A stretch of DNA of 6,253 nucleotides from an uncultured Litoreibacter sp. (GTDB taxonomy: Bacteria > Pseudomonadota > Alphaproteobacteria > Rhodobacterales > Rhodobacteraceae). Under the pieces are notes generated by a model. That model was not told the origin of the DNA. It did not search any database and was given only the letters and a program-made list of their open reading frames with translations. Position 1 is the stretch's first letter. Every line of letters begins with the position of its first letter. The stretch lies in the NCBI GenBank assembly GCA_937928335.1, contig CALFWN010000147.1, forward strand, positions 1-6,253, read 5' to 3'. Shown piece after piece: positions 1 to 5,894 of the stretch. Both the position numbers and the translations under genes were made by a program.

Positions 1-1497
1 GCCGATGGAGCGCATCATTGATTTTGCAAAAGCCGTCCCCACGCTGTCGCCGCGCCTTGTGCGGGTTTTGCGCTTCGCCGTCGAGCGGCCCACCCGGTTG
101 CCCGAATAGCGCCGCCCCGTCTGGTATTCGCGCTCGCGGGCCTCCATTTCCTCTTCCCGCGCTTCGGCCTCCTCTGCCTCTTTCGCGGCTTTGGCGGCGC
201 GCGCCGCCAGCATCTCGAAGGCGCTGTCGCGGTCCAGCGTGGTATCATATTTACCCGCCACGGGCGAGCCCATCATCACCGCCTTGCGCTCGATTTTGCT
301 CAAAGGACCAAGCTGCGAGGATGGCGGGCGAATAAGCGTCCGCTCCGCCACGCCGGGCATCCCTTTCTTGACCAGAAGCGAGGTCACGGCCTCGCCGACG
401 CCCACCTCTTTGATGGCGTCTTCGATATCGAAGCGCGGGTTTTCGCGGTAGGTATCCGCCGCCGCACGCAGGTCTTTCTGGTCTTTCCGGGTGAAGGCCC
501 GCAGCGCGTGCTGCACCCGGTTGCCCAGCTGGCCCAGAATATCATCGGGCACATCTGCCGGGTTCTGGGTCACGAAATAGACCCCCACCCCTTTGGAACG
601 GATCAGCCGGGCGACCTGCTCCACCTTGTCGATCAGCGCCTTGGGCGCGCCGTCAAACAGCAGATGCGCCTCGTCGAAGAAAAACACGAATTTCGGCTTA
701 TCGGGGTCGCCGATCTCGGGCAGGGTTTCAAACAGCTCGGCCAGCAGCCACAGCAGGAAGGTGGCATAGAGCTTTGGCGCGCCCATCAGCTTGTCGGCGG
801 CCAGGATGTTGATCTGGCCGCGCCCATCCGCGTCGATATGGAACATGTCGTCCAGCTCCAGCGCGGGCTCGCCAAAGAAATCAGCCGCGCCTTGATTTTC
901 CAGCACCAGCAGCCGGCGCTGAATGGCGCCTACCGATTGCGAGGACACGAAACCGTAGCGCAAGGCCAGCTCCTTGGCGTTCTGGCCGATCCAGACCAGA
1001 AGCGACTGCAAATCCTTTAGATCCAGCAGCGGCAGGCCTTCCTCATCCGCCACCCGGAAGGCAATATTCAGGATACCTTCCTGTGCCTCTGACAGCTCCA
1101 TCAGCTGCGACAAAAGCAGCGGCCCCATCTCGGAGACCGTGGTGCGCACCGGGTGGCCCTGTTCGCCGTAGAGATCCCAGAATGTCACCGGGAAGGCCTC
1201 GTAGCGGTAATCCTCAAAGCCGATCTTGGCGGCGCGTTCCATGAAGGGCGCGTGCAGCTTGGCCTGCTCGGAGCCCGCCTCGGCCAGCCCGGACAGATCG
1301 CCTTTGACATCCGACATGAAGACCGGCACGCCCTGCGCCGAGAAACTTTCCGCCAGAATTTGCAGCGTCACAGTCTTGCCGGTCCCGGTGGCGCCTGCGA
1401 TCAGCCCGTGCCGGTTGGCGTAATCCAGCCGCAAATATTGTTTTTCCGCGTAGCTTTCGCCACCGCCGCCAACAAAAATTCCCTTAGCTTCAGACAT
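1..1497 (-). CDS. HerA/FtsK-like ATPase, DUF853 (YjgR) family, 3' end cut by window
   Basis: A minus-strand frame stays open for 499 codons from the ATG at 1497 to the window edge without a stop. The start reads [16 protein letters not shown]. Walker A is GATGTGKT at residues 35-42. A strand ending [15 protein letters not shown] (about 61-75) follows, and Walker B is [12 protein letters not shown] at 270-281 (D275, E276). [28 protein letters not shown] block (about 310-336) is typical of DUF853. Residues 430-456 are a charged, probably coiled-coil stretch, then a basic Arg/Lys tail. E. coli YjgR is about 500 residues, so only a few C-terminal residues should be missing. The fold is that of HerA/FtsK-type P-loop motor ATPases; the substrate and cellular role are not established, and DNA translocation is only inferred. 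An in-frame ATG at 1509 lies behind a GAGGG and could be the true start, adding four residues. I prefer 1497 because the protein then begins like its relatives. The gene runs divergently from the RNA candidates to its right. Confidence 0.93.
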   Translation of the reverse strand, partial: MSEAKGIFVGGGGESYAEKQYLRLDYANRHGLIAGATGTGKTVTLQILAESFSAQGVPVFMSDVKGDLSGLAEAGSEQAKLHAPFMERAAKIGFEDYRYEAFPVTFWDLYGEQGHPVRTTVSEMGPLLLSQLMELSEAQEGILNIAFRVADEEGLPLLDLKDLQSLLVWIGQNAKELALRYGFVSSQSVGAIQRRLLVLENQGAADFFGEPALELDDMFHIDADGRGQINILAADKLMGAPKLYATFLLWLLAELFETLPEIGDPDKPKFVFFFDEAHLLFDGAPKALIDKVEQVARLIRSKGVGVYFVTQNPADVPDDILGQLGNRVQHALRAFTRKDQKDLRAAADTYRENPRFDIEDAIKEVGVGEAVTSLLVKKGMPGVAERTLIRPPSSQLGPLSKIERKAVMMGSPVAGKYDTTLDRDSAFEMLAARAAKAAKEAEEAEAREEEMEAREREYQTGRRYSGNRVGRSTAKRKTRTRRGDSVGTAFAKSMMRSIG

Positions 1498-1568
1498 CTG
1501 CGCCCCCATGCTGGTCCCTCATTCCGACCGAACATACATTTTTAACCACCTTGTGCCAGTATCATCGC

Positions 1569-1655
1569 GTCACCCGGCGGGCGCTGCTTATGGCGCGTGC
1601 CGGGGTGACTTCCTCCCTGTCGACTGGCCGTGTCCTTGTGGCACGGCCCTTTTTT
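1569..1655 (+). ncRNA. Candidate small RNA A, with anti-Shine-Dalgarno-like linker
   Basis: This non-coding stretch has the architecture of a short regulatory RNA. A long 5' hairpin pairs 1569-1584 with 1593-1609 (one bulged G at 1602, one G-G mismatch, one G-U), with the loop TGCTTATG. A linker at 1610-1625 contains CCTCCCT (1612-1618), and an intrinsic terminator follows at 1626-1655. The length would be about 87 nt. The hexamer TATCAT at 1560-1565 fits a -10 box and would place the 5' end at the base of the first hairpin, but I find no good -35. CCTCCCT is complementary to Shine-Dalgarno sequences, so binding of mRNA leaders is plausible; CCUCC-rich sRNAs are known in Rhodobacter and rhizobia. 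I cannot assign it to a named family. It could instead be a processed or read-through fragment of a longer transcript. Confidence 0.55.
1626..1655 (+). terminator. Rho-independent terminator of small RNA A
   Basis: The stem pairs 1626-1634 (GGCCGTGTC) with 1640-1648 (GGCACGGCC), nine pairs including one G-U, around a five-base loop CTTGT. A C and then six T (1650-1655) follow. The T-run lies only on the plus-strand side, so it terminates rightward transcription. No protein gene ends upstream on this strand, which itself implies a non-coding transcript. Confidence 0.8.
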
Positions 1656-1675
1656 AAGCATTTCAAGCTGTAAGC

Positions 1676-1690
1676 GCATGACATTCATGC
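1676..1690. repeat. Small inverted repeat abutting the -35 box, possible operator
   Basis: GCATG (1676-1680) and CATGC (1686-1690) form a perfect 5-bp inverted repeat around ACATT. The repeat directly abuts the -35 hexamer at 1691. The outer bases AAGC (1672-1675) and CTT (1690-1692) roughly continue the symmetry with a one-base offset. Position and symmetry suit a transcription-factor site, but I recognise no known consensus, and five-base arms are weak evidence. Confidence 0.3.
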
Positions 1691-1719
1691 TTGACCGCAT
1701 CTGTCTGCGGCCATATTAT
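1691..1719 (+). promoter_or_regulatory. Sigma70-type promoter for small RNA B
   Basis: The -35 box TTGACC (1691-1696, five of six consensus bases) and the -10 box TATTAT (1714-1719, five of six) are separated by exactly 17 bp. This is the best promoter-like match I found in the window. The predicted start is near A1726, a purine seven bases downstream of the -10. No start codon with a usable ribosome site follows before the terminator at 1761-1794, so the product should be a short RNA. Confidence 0.7.
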
Positions 1720-1725
1720 TTGCGC

Positions 1726-1790
1726 AATAAGTCGGCCAGTCCGACAGGGAGAAATACGGAAGAAGGGTCTCATTGCAGGCCCTTTTTTCT
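1726..1790 (+). ncRNA. Candidate small RNA B, possible sponge/antisense of RNA A
   Basis: A short transcript of about 60-65 nt is predicted between a good sigma70 promoter and an intrinsic terminator. It would consist of a short 5' tail, a hairpin GTCGG-CCAGT-CCGAC (1731-1745), a purine-rich unpaired linker beginning AGGGAG (1746-1762), and the terminator hairpin. The linker looks like a Shine-Dalgarno sequence, yet no plausible start codon follows, which argues against a leader peptide. The hairpin plus AGGGAG is complementary to 1613-1630 of RNA A through 18 pairs with one bulge, so its likely partner is its neighbour. RNA-on-RNA regulation of this kind has a precedent in Rhodobacter sphaeroides (StsR pairing with UpsM); I do not claim homology. 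The exact 5' and 3' ends are inferred. Confidence 0.6.
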
Positions 1791-1794
1791 TTTT
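1761..1794 (+). terminator. Rho-independent terminator of small RNA B
   Basis: The stem pairs 1763-1769 (AAGGGTC) with 1778-1784 (GGCCCTT), seven pairs including one U-G, around an eight-base loop TCATTGCA. The T-run is 1783-1788, with a second run at 1790-1794 after one C. The orientation is rightward only. The stem is weaker than that of the terminator at 1626-1655, but the T-tract is longer. Confidence 0.72.
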
Positions 1795-1818
1795 GAGCGT
1801 CATTTTCTTTTGAGCATC
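1785..1818. repeat. Imperfect tandem repeat, T-rich, ending GAGC(G/A)TC
   Basis: Unit 1 (1785-1801) reads TTTTCTTTTTGAGCGTC and unit 2 (1802-1818) reads ATTTTCTTTTGAGCATC. The units differ by one shifted T, the first base and one G/A change. The first unit overlaps the T-tract of the RNA B terminator, so the repeat may be a small local duplication of the terminator tail. No function is evident. Confidence 0.5.
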
Positions 1819-2030
1819 CCAGGATGCCCCACCAGATTGCGCGCCACGCCCCGATGGCCGCACAAAGCGCGTTTTTTGCGCGATGCCTGCGCTGCTCCCG
1901 AGACAGAAGACCGGTTACAAAAACGGCCCTGCATCGGCAACGATCCGCGTGCCTGTGCCGCAATTCGGCCCTGACAGCGCCAAATCGACATGGTACTGAG
2001 GCCGTGAGTTAATCTTTGCATGGAAAACAA
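1819..2030. other. Non-coding stretch upstream of the IalB-family gene
   Basis: No supportable gene is seen here. The open frames are short, rich in Arg, Cys and His, and lack ribosome sites, as expected from GC-rich DNA read out of frame. A small hairpin-prone element lies at 1867-1881 (GCGC, G plus six T, GCGC), but no T-run follows it. The promoter for the IalB-family gene must lie somewhere in this stretch, or transcription must read through from the left. Confidence 0.5.
1985..2013 (+). promoter_or_regulatory. Possible promoter of the IalB-family gene
   Basis: TCGACA (1985-1990, five of six bases of the -35 consensus) is followed after 17 bp by GTTAAT (2008-2013, four of six of the -10). 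Transcription would begin near 2020, leaving a leader of only about 11 bases before the ATG at 2031. CTGACA at 1971-1976 is an alternative -35, but its matching -10 is poor. This is a weak call. Confidence 0.25.
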
Positions 2031-2669
2031 ATGTCCGACTTTTTCAAATTGTTGACGCTGGCTGCAGCCATTGCCTTTGGCACAGCTGCCGCAGCGCAGA
2101 CGACCACTGACGAGACAACAAACGAGGCCGAGGCGGGCTCGGAGGCCGAAACAGGCGCGGGCGAGCGGGCCGACGGGCTGTCCACCGGCACCGAGCTTGA
2201 GCAGGTGGGCCAGACCTATGTTGTCTCGGAGCATGGCGACTGGGATCTGCGCTGCATCCGCGCGCCGGAGGGCCAGCAGGACCCGTGCCAGCTGTATCAA
2301 TTGCTGGAAGACCAGAACGGCAATTCGGTGGCCGAAATCAACATGTTCAACCTGCCCGGCGATGACGAGCTGGCGGCGGGTGCAACCATTGTGACCCCGC
2401 TGGAAACCCTGCTGACCCGTCAGGTGCGCCTGTCGGTCGATGGCGGCAAGGCAAAGGTCTACCCTTTCACCTTCTGCACCCCGGTTGGCTGCTTCGCCCG
2501 CGTGGGTTTCACCGCAGGCGACATTGCGGCTTTCAGGGCCGGCAATGAGGCGCTTGTGGTCGTCGTGCCCGCGCAGGCACCGGATCAGCAAGTGCAGCTG
2601 ACCGTGTCGCTGACAGGCTTTACCGCCGGGTATAACGCCGTGGTTGAAGCGACCAAACCGGCTGAATAA
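2031..2669 (+). CDS. IalB-family (invasion-associated locus B) secreted protein
   Basis: The gene encodes 212 residues. The N-terminus MSDFFKLLTLAAAIAFGTAAAAQ is a Sec signal peptide with probable cleavage after A22, so the mature protein should be periplasmic. An acidic, Glu/Thr/Ala-rich linker (about 23-56) precedes the IalB domain at about 60-205. Family hallmarks are GDWDLRC (69-75), a DPCQLYQLL segment (84-92), GATIVTPLETLL (117-128), FTFCTPVGCFARVGF (146-160) and SLTGFTAGY (193-201). The four cysteines C75, C86, C149 and C154 are placed as in the family and probably form disulfides. IalB was named in Bartonella for erythrocyte invasion; free-living alphaproteobacteria carry many homologues with no proven role, so no virulence function should be assumed. 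The ATG at 2031 is chosen over TTG at 2016 because it starts the signal peptide cleanly. The ribosome site (GGA at 2022-2024) is weak. Transcription converges on the 97-residue gene. Confidence 0.92.
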   Translation: MSDFFKLLTLAAAIAFGTAAAAQTTTDETTNEAEAGSEAETGAGERADGLSTGTELEQVGQTYVVSEHGDWDLRCIRAPEGQQDPCQLYQLLEDQNGNSVAEINMFNLPGDDELAAGATIVTPLETLLTRQVRLSVDGGKAKVYPFTFCTPVGCFARVGFTAGDIAAFRAGNEALVVVVPAQAPDQQVQLTVSLTGFTAGYNAVVEATKPAE

Positions 2670-2692
2670 ACAGCGCTGACAGCTTGAGACGC

Positions 2693-2727
2693 AAAACGCC
2701 CCGGGCCATGCAGGCGCGGGGCGTTTT
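2693..2727. terminator. Bidirectional rho-independent terminator
   Basis: AAAACGCCCCG (2693-2703) pairs perfectly with CGGGGCGTTTT (2717-2727) around a 13-base loop. The A-run and T-run at the stem foot give a U-tract in both directions. It lies 23 bp after the stop of the IalB-family gene and 26 bp after the stop of the minus-strand 97-residue gene, so it probably ends both converging transcripts. Confidence 0.9.
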
Positions 2728-2753
2728 CTTGTCAGGGGCAGAGGCCCGGCATT

Positions 2754-3047
2754 CTATGCTTTGGGAGTTCTGATCCGGGCGGCACGTCCGCCGCGGCGCC
2801 CGCCGCCGGGCTTTTTGGCCAGCCCCTCGCGCAGGGTCAGGGTCATCGGATGATCAGGATGCGCCGCGCCATAATGCGCCAGCAAAGTCTCGATCAGCGG
2901 AGAGGTGTCAGCCCCCAGAGGCAGGCTCAGCGCCCAGTCCAGAAAGATCGAGCGGCACTCCCCCCCGGTGATACCCTCGATGCGGTAGGCCTCGCGCACC
3001 AGCCCTTTGGGATCATGCGGCATATGGGGGACTTTTGGATCGGTCAT
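2754..3047 (-). CDS. Small protein of unknown function downstream of glnE
   Basis: The gene encodes 97 residues from the ATG at 3047 to a TAG at 2754-2756. GAGAG (3053-3057, read on the minus strand) serves as a ribosome site five bases before the start. There is no signal peptide or membrane segment. Residues 14-40 (GLVREAYRIEGITGGECRSIFLDWAL) and 51-75 look like helices of a small soluble domain. Residues 78-97 are a Gly/Arg/Lys-rich basic tail (KKPGGGRRGGRAARIRTPKA) that could bind nucleic acid or simply be disordered. It begins 18 bp after the glnE stop and shares the terminator at 2693-2727, so it is very probably co-transcribed with glnE. It resembles small uncharacterised proteins I associate with Rhodobacterales, but I cannot name a domain family. 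A role in nitrogen control is only suggested by position. Confidence 0.82.
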   Translation of the reverse strand: MTDPKVPHMPHDPKGLVREAYRIEGITGGECRSIFLDWALSLPLGADTSPLIETLLAHYGAAHPDHPMTLTLREGLAKKPGGGRRGGRAARIRTPKA

Positions 3048-3065
3048 AAGCGCTCTCTTTGCGGT

Positions 3066-5867
3066 TCAGCCAGCGGATGGCGACCCGTCCGCCAATTGGC
3101 CCTGCATAGCGTTTAAGACCTGATCGATGATCGCTCTGGCGGTTTTGCGACGGTTTGAGAGCGTTTTCTCCAGCTCTGGCAGGCTGCGCGCACCCAGATC
3201 GCGCAGGATCATGGCCTGCCCCTCGGCCCCAAGCTGCGCGGGGTCAAGCGGTTGATCTGACAACAGCCGCCCCGCGAGGGTCAGCCGGAAAAACAGCGCG
3301 TGGCTGGCTGCCAGAACGTCGCACTGGCCTGCATCAATCAGCCCCGCCGCCTCTGTCGCGCGCAGCTGTCCGGCTGTGTCATGCATCACCGCACCGGCCT
3401 GCAGCGCCAGGGCCTGCGCGAAAATCTCGATATCCTTCACACCGCCCGGACCTTCCTTGACGCCCCAGGCGCTGCCGACCCGGCCCGCCTCTGCCAGACG
3501 CACGCGCATCTCCTGCGTCTCTTTGGCGGTCTCGGCGGGCTGGCGGGGGCGGGTCAGCATGGCCTCGCGCACCGCATTGATGCGGGCGATGATCGCGCTG
3601 TCGCCGGTCAGGGCGCGGGCGCGGGTCAGCGCCATATGCTCCCACAGCCACGCCTCCTGCGCCTGATAGCTCTCGAAAGAGGGCAGCGCCGTGGCAACAG
3701 GCCCCGATTGGCCGGAGGGGCGCAGACGCATATCGACCTCATAGAGCTTGCCCTCTGCGGTGGGCGCGGTCAGCGCGGTGACCAGCATCTGGGTGAACCG
3801 CGCGAAATAGGGCCGCGTGGCCAGCGGGCGCGGCCCGTCAGAGCTGTCGATGCCTTGCGGGTCATAGATCACGATCAGGTCGAGATCGGAGCGCGCGCTG
3901 AGCCGCCCTGCGCCGAGCGAGCCCATCGCCAGCACCACCGCGCCATGTCCGGGCGGGTCCCCGTGTTTGACGGCAAACTGCGCCTCGACAACCGGGCTCA
4001 GCGCTTGCAGCACCGCAGCGGCCAGATCAGCATATTGCGCGCCCGCCTCCTCGGGCGTGATCAGCCCGCGCAGCTGGTGCACGCTGACCCGGAAATGCCA
4101 TTCCTTCTGCCACCTGCGCGCCACATCAAGCCGCGCCTCATAATCGGGCGCCTGCGCCAATTGGCCGGACAGCGCGGCCTGCAACCCGTCCTGCCCCGGC
4201 CAGTCGCGAAAGAAATCGCCCCCCAGCACCGCGTCAAACACCTGCGCGTGGCGCGACAGATAGGCGGCCATGTCTGACGATGCAGTGCAGATCTCGACAA
4301 TCAATGCGCTGAGCTGCGGGTTGGCCTCGAAAAGCGAGAAGACCTGCACACCCGCAGGCAGGCCCGAGACAAACCGCTCAAAGGCCTGCATCGCCTCCTC
4401 TGGCCGGGCGGCGTCGTTCAGCTTGGCATGGATGGCCGGAAACACACGCTTGAAAATTTCGGCGGCGCGCGGGCTGCGCAGCGCGGGAAAGCTGCGCCAT
4501 TTCTCAAGATATTGCCCGGTATCGGCGGAGGGGGCCTGCGGCGCGTCGGGGGCAAAGAAGGCCTCTGTCAGATGCGCGGTCTCGGTCAGGCGTGCACTCA
4601 GATCCGCGCGCAGTACCTCGACCGTGACCCCCATGAAGGCCGCCAGCCGGGCGAACCCCTCGGCGGTGCCGGGCAGCATATGGGTCTGGGCGTCCTGGAT
4701 CATCTGCAAACGGTGCTCCACCTGCCGAAAATAGCGGTAATTTTCGGCCAGTGTGGCGCTGACATCCTCGCCGACCCACCCTGCCTTGGTCAGCTGCGCC
4801 AGCCCCTCAACCGTGCCGCGCACGCGCAGGGCGGCGTCGCGGCCACCTGCGATGATCTGGCGGGTCTGGGTAAAGAACTCGATCTCGCGGATGCCGCCGG
4901 AGCCGAGCTTCATATTATGCCCCTCCAGCGCGAAGGCCCCGCCCAGCTTCTTGTGGTCGCGGATGCGCAGCCGCATATCATGGGCGTCCTGAATAGCCGC
5001 AAAATCGAGATGCTTGCGCCACACGAAAGGCGTCAGCCGGGTCAGAAACGCCTGCCCCGCCCTGTGATCGCCCGCGCAGACCCGCGCCTTGATGAAGGCC
5101 GCGCGCTCCCATGTGCGCCCGACGCTCTCGTAATAGCGCTCCGCCGTTTCCATCGCGATACAGACAGGCGTGACAGAGGCGTCAGGGCGCAGGCGCAGAT
5201 CGGTGCGAAACACATAACCATCGGCGGTGACATCGGACAGAAGCGCCGCCAGACGCCGTGTGACGCGGATAAAGGCGGTGCGGGCCTCCATATAGGTGTC
5301 GGCCGTGTAGCGGGTCTCGTCAAAGAGGCAGATCAGGTCAATGTCGGAGGAGTAATTCAGCTCGCCCGCGCCCATCTTGCCCATCGCAAGCACCACCATA
5401 CCCGCCGCATCTTCAATGTCGGCCTCGGACATGCCGGGCAGCTTGCCGCGCGCAATCTCGGCGGACACGAGCAGTTTCAACCCGTGGCTCACGCAGGCAT
5501 CGGCCAGATCGCTCAGCGCCTGCGTCACCTGCTCAAGGGTCCAGACACCGCCCAGATCGGCCAGCGCTGTCAGCAGCGCTACGCGCCGCTTGGCCTGCCG
5601 AAACCCGGCCGCCATATCAGGGGCGGTGGTGGCGTGGGTCGCGGCCAGCACCTCGGCGCAGAGATCTTCGGCCTCGCGGGTCTCAAGGCCCTGAACCCAT
5701 GCGCTTTCCCGCGCCAAAAGCCCGGCCAGATAGGGGCTGCATCCGGCCGCCCCCGCGACCAGAGCGCGAAACGCGTCAGAGCTGGCGGCAAACCGCGCCT
5801 CCGCCTCCGCCGCGATATCGGGCTGGAAGGCCTTGGGGGTGCGGGTGATCTGGGCGGCAAAGGACAT
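3066..5867 (-). CDS. glnE: Bifunctional glutamine synthetase adenylyltransferase/deadenylase
   Basis: GlnE attaches AMP to, and removes it from, a conserved tyrosine of glutamine synthetase. It thereby tunes ammonium assimilation in the cytoplasm in response to glutamine and PII proteins. The protein has 933 residues, normal for alphaproteobacteria, and shows the diagnostic duplication. The N-terminal nucleotidyltransferase (deadenylase) half has a GKMGAGELNYSSDIDL motif with D175 and D177, then RTDLRLRPD (221-229) and KLGSGGIREIEFF (320-332). The C-terminal (adenylylase) half has GSLGAGRLSARSDLDL with D661 and D663, then VDMRLRPSG (711-719) and KEGPGGVKDIEIF (804-816). Both catalytic D-x-D pairs are intact, so both activities are expected. 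I choose the ATG at 5867 (MSFAAQITRTPKAF) because relatives begin similarly; a GTG at 5876 would add three residues. No clear Shine-Dalgarno precedes either start. The stop is TGA at 3066-3068. The 97-residue gene follows in the same operon, and the YbaK-like gene is divergent. Confidence 0.96.
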   Translation of the reverse strand: MSFAAQITRTPKAFQPDIAAEAEARFAASSDAFRALVAGAAGCSPYLAGLLARESAWVQGLETREAEDLCAEVLAATHATTAPDMAAGFRQAKRRVALLTALADLGGVWTLEQVTQALSDLADACVSHGLKLLVSAEIARGKLPGMSEADIEDAAGMVVLAMGKMGAGELNYSSDIDLICLFDETRYTADTYMEARTAFIRVTRRLAALLSDVTADGYVFRTDLRLRPDASVTPVCIAMETAERYYESVGRTWERAAFIKARVCAGDHRAGQAFLTRLTPFVWRKHLDFAAIQDAHDMRLRIRDHKKLGGAFALEGHNMKLGSGGIREIEFFTQTRQIIAGGRDAALRVRGTVEGLAQLTKAGWVGEDVSATLAENYRYFRQVEHRLQMIQDAQTHMLPGTAEGFARLAAFMGVTVEVLRADLSARLTETAHLTEAFFAPDAPQAPSADTGQYLEKWRSFPALRSPRAAEIFKRVFPAIHAKLNDAARPEEAMQAFERFVSGLPAGVQVFSLFEANPQLSALIVEICTASSDMAAYLSRHAQVFDAVLGGDFFRDWPGQDGLQAALSGQLAQAPDYEARLDVARRWQKEWHFRVSVHQLRGLITPEEAGAQYADLAAAVLQALSPVVEAQFAVKHGDPPGHGAVVLAMGSLGAGRLSARSDLDLIVIYDPQGIDSSDGPRPLATRPYFARFTQMLVTALTAPTAEGKLYEVDMRLRPSGQSGPVATALPSFESYQAQEAWLWEHMALTRARALTGDSAIIARINAVREAMLTRPRQPAETAKETQEMRVRLAEAGRVGSAWGVKEGPGGVKDIEIFAQALALQAGAVMHDTAGQLRATEAAGLIDAGQCDVLAASHALFFRLTLAGRLLSDQPLDPAQLGAEGQAMILRDLGARSLPELEKTLSNRRKTARAIIDQVLNAMQGQLADGSPSAG

Positions 5868-5894
5868 ATGCGCCACATTGCGAGGGACATATGC
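5862..5894. repeat. Direct repeat GGACATATGC over the glnE start and leader
   Basis: The 10-mer GGACATATGC occurs at 5862-5871 and again at 5885-5894, 23 bp apart start to start. Each copy contains the palindrome CATATG. The first copy includes the glnE start codon on the minus strand; the second places an out-of-frame ATG upstream. Spacing near two helical turns would suit a dimeric or tandem regulator, but a small local duplication is equally possible. Confidence 0.6.

Larger units (their letters stand above)
1613..1751. repeat. Imperfect inverted repeat linking the two small-RNA candidates
   Basis: Arm 1 is 1613-1630 and arm 2 is 1733-1751. Positions 1613-1622 (CTCCCTGTCG) are the exact reverse complement of 1742-1751. 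Positions 1623-1630 (ACTGGCCG) are the exact reverse complement of 1733-1740. Only C1741 is left unpaired, giving 18 Watson-Crick pairs with one single-base bulge. Arm 1 lies in the linker and terminator foot of RNA A; arm 2 covers the hairpin and linker of RNA B. If both regions are transcribed rightward, the RNAs can pair in trans, or in cis on a read-through transcript. Confidence 0.9.

Noticed and set aside
508..1020. Plus-strand open frame of 170 codons
   Set aside because: It is antisense to the DUF853 ATPase, whose frame has intact Walker A and B motifs. The product has no recognisable domain and no ribosome site. GC-rich codon use creates long antisense frames.
1535..1560. Sigma54-like TGGCAC on the minus strand upstream of the DUF853 gene
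   Set aside because: The downstream element is TTAAA at the wrong spacing, not TTGC at the sigma54 distance. A weak sigma70 pair (CTGGCA, 17 bp, TATGTT) exists there but is too poor to list.
1814..1827. GCATC-CCAG-GATGC hairpin as a third terminator
   Set aside because: Only five pairs, and no T-run follows on either strand. The T-rich stretch precedes it on the plus strand.
1824..2012. Plus-strand frame of 62 codons in the gap before the IalB-family gene
   Set aside because: No ribosome site, Arg/Cys/His-rich composition and no similarity that I recognise. A small protein cannot be excluded but is not supported.
2016..2030. TTG start for the IalB-family protein
   Set aside because: It would put His-Gly-Lys-Gln ahead of an already complete signal peptide. 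The ATG at 2031 gives a normal n-region.
1800..2591. Minus-strand open frame of 263 codons
   Set aside because: It lies opposite the IalB-family gene, which has a signal peptide and family motifs. The antisense product is rich in Arg, Gly and Cys, has no domain, and runs into the non-coding gap.
3300..4277. Plus-strand open frame of 325 codons
   Set aside because: It is fully antisense to glnE and its product is low-complexity Arg/Ala/Gly/Gln/His-rich sequence without family motifs.
5868..5876. GTG start for GlnE, three codons upstream
   Set aside because: No ribosome site supports it, and starting at the ATG at 5867 matches the usual start of the family. The difference is only three residues.
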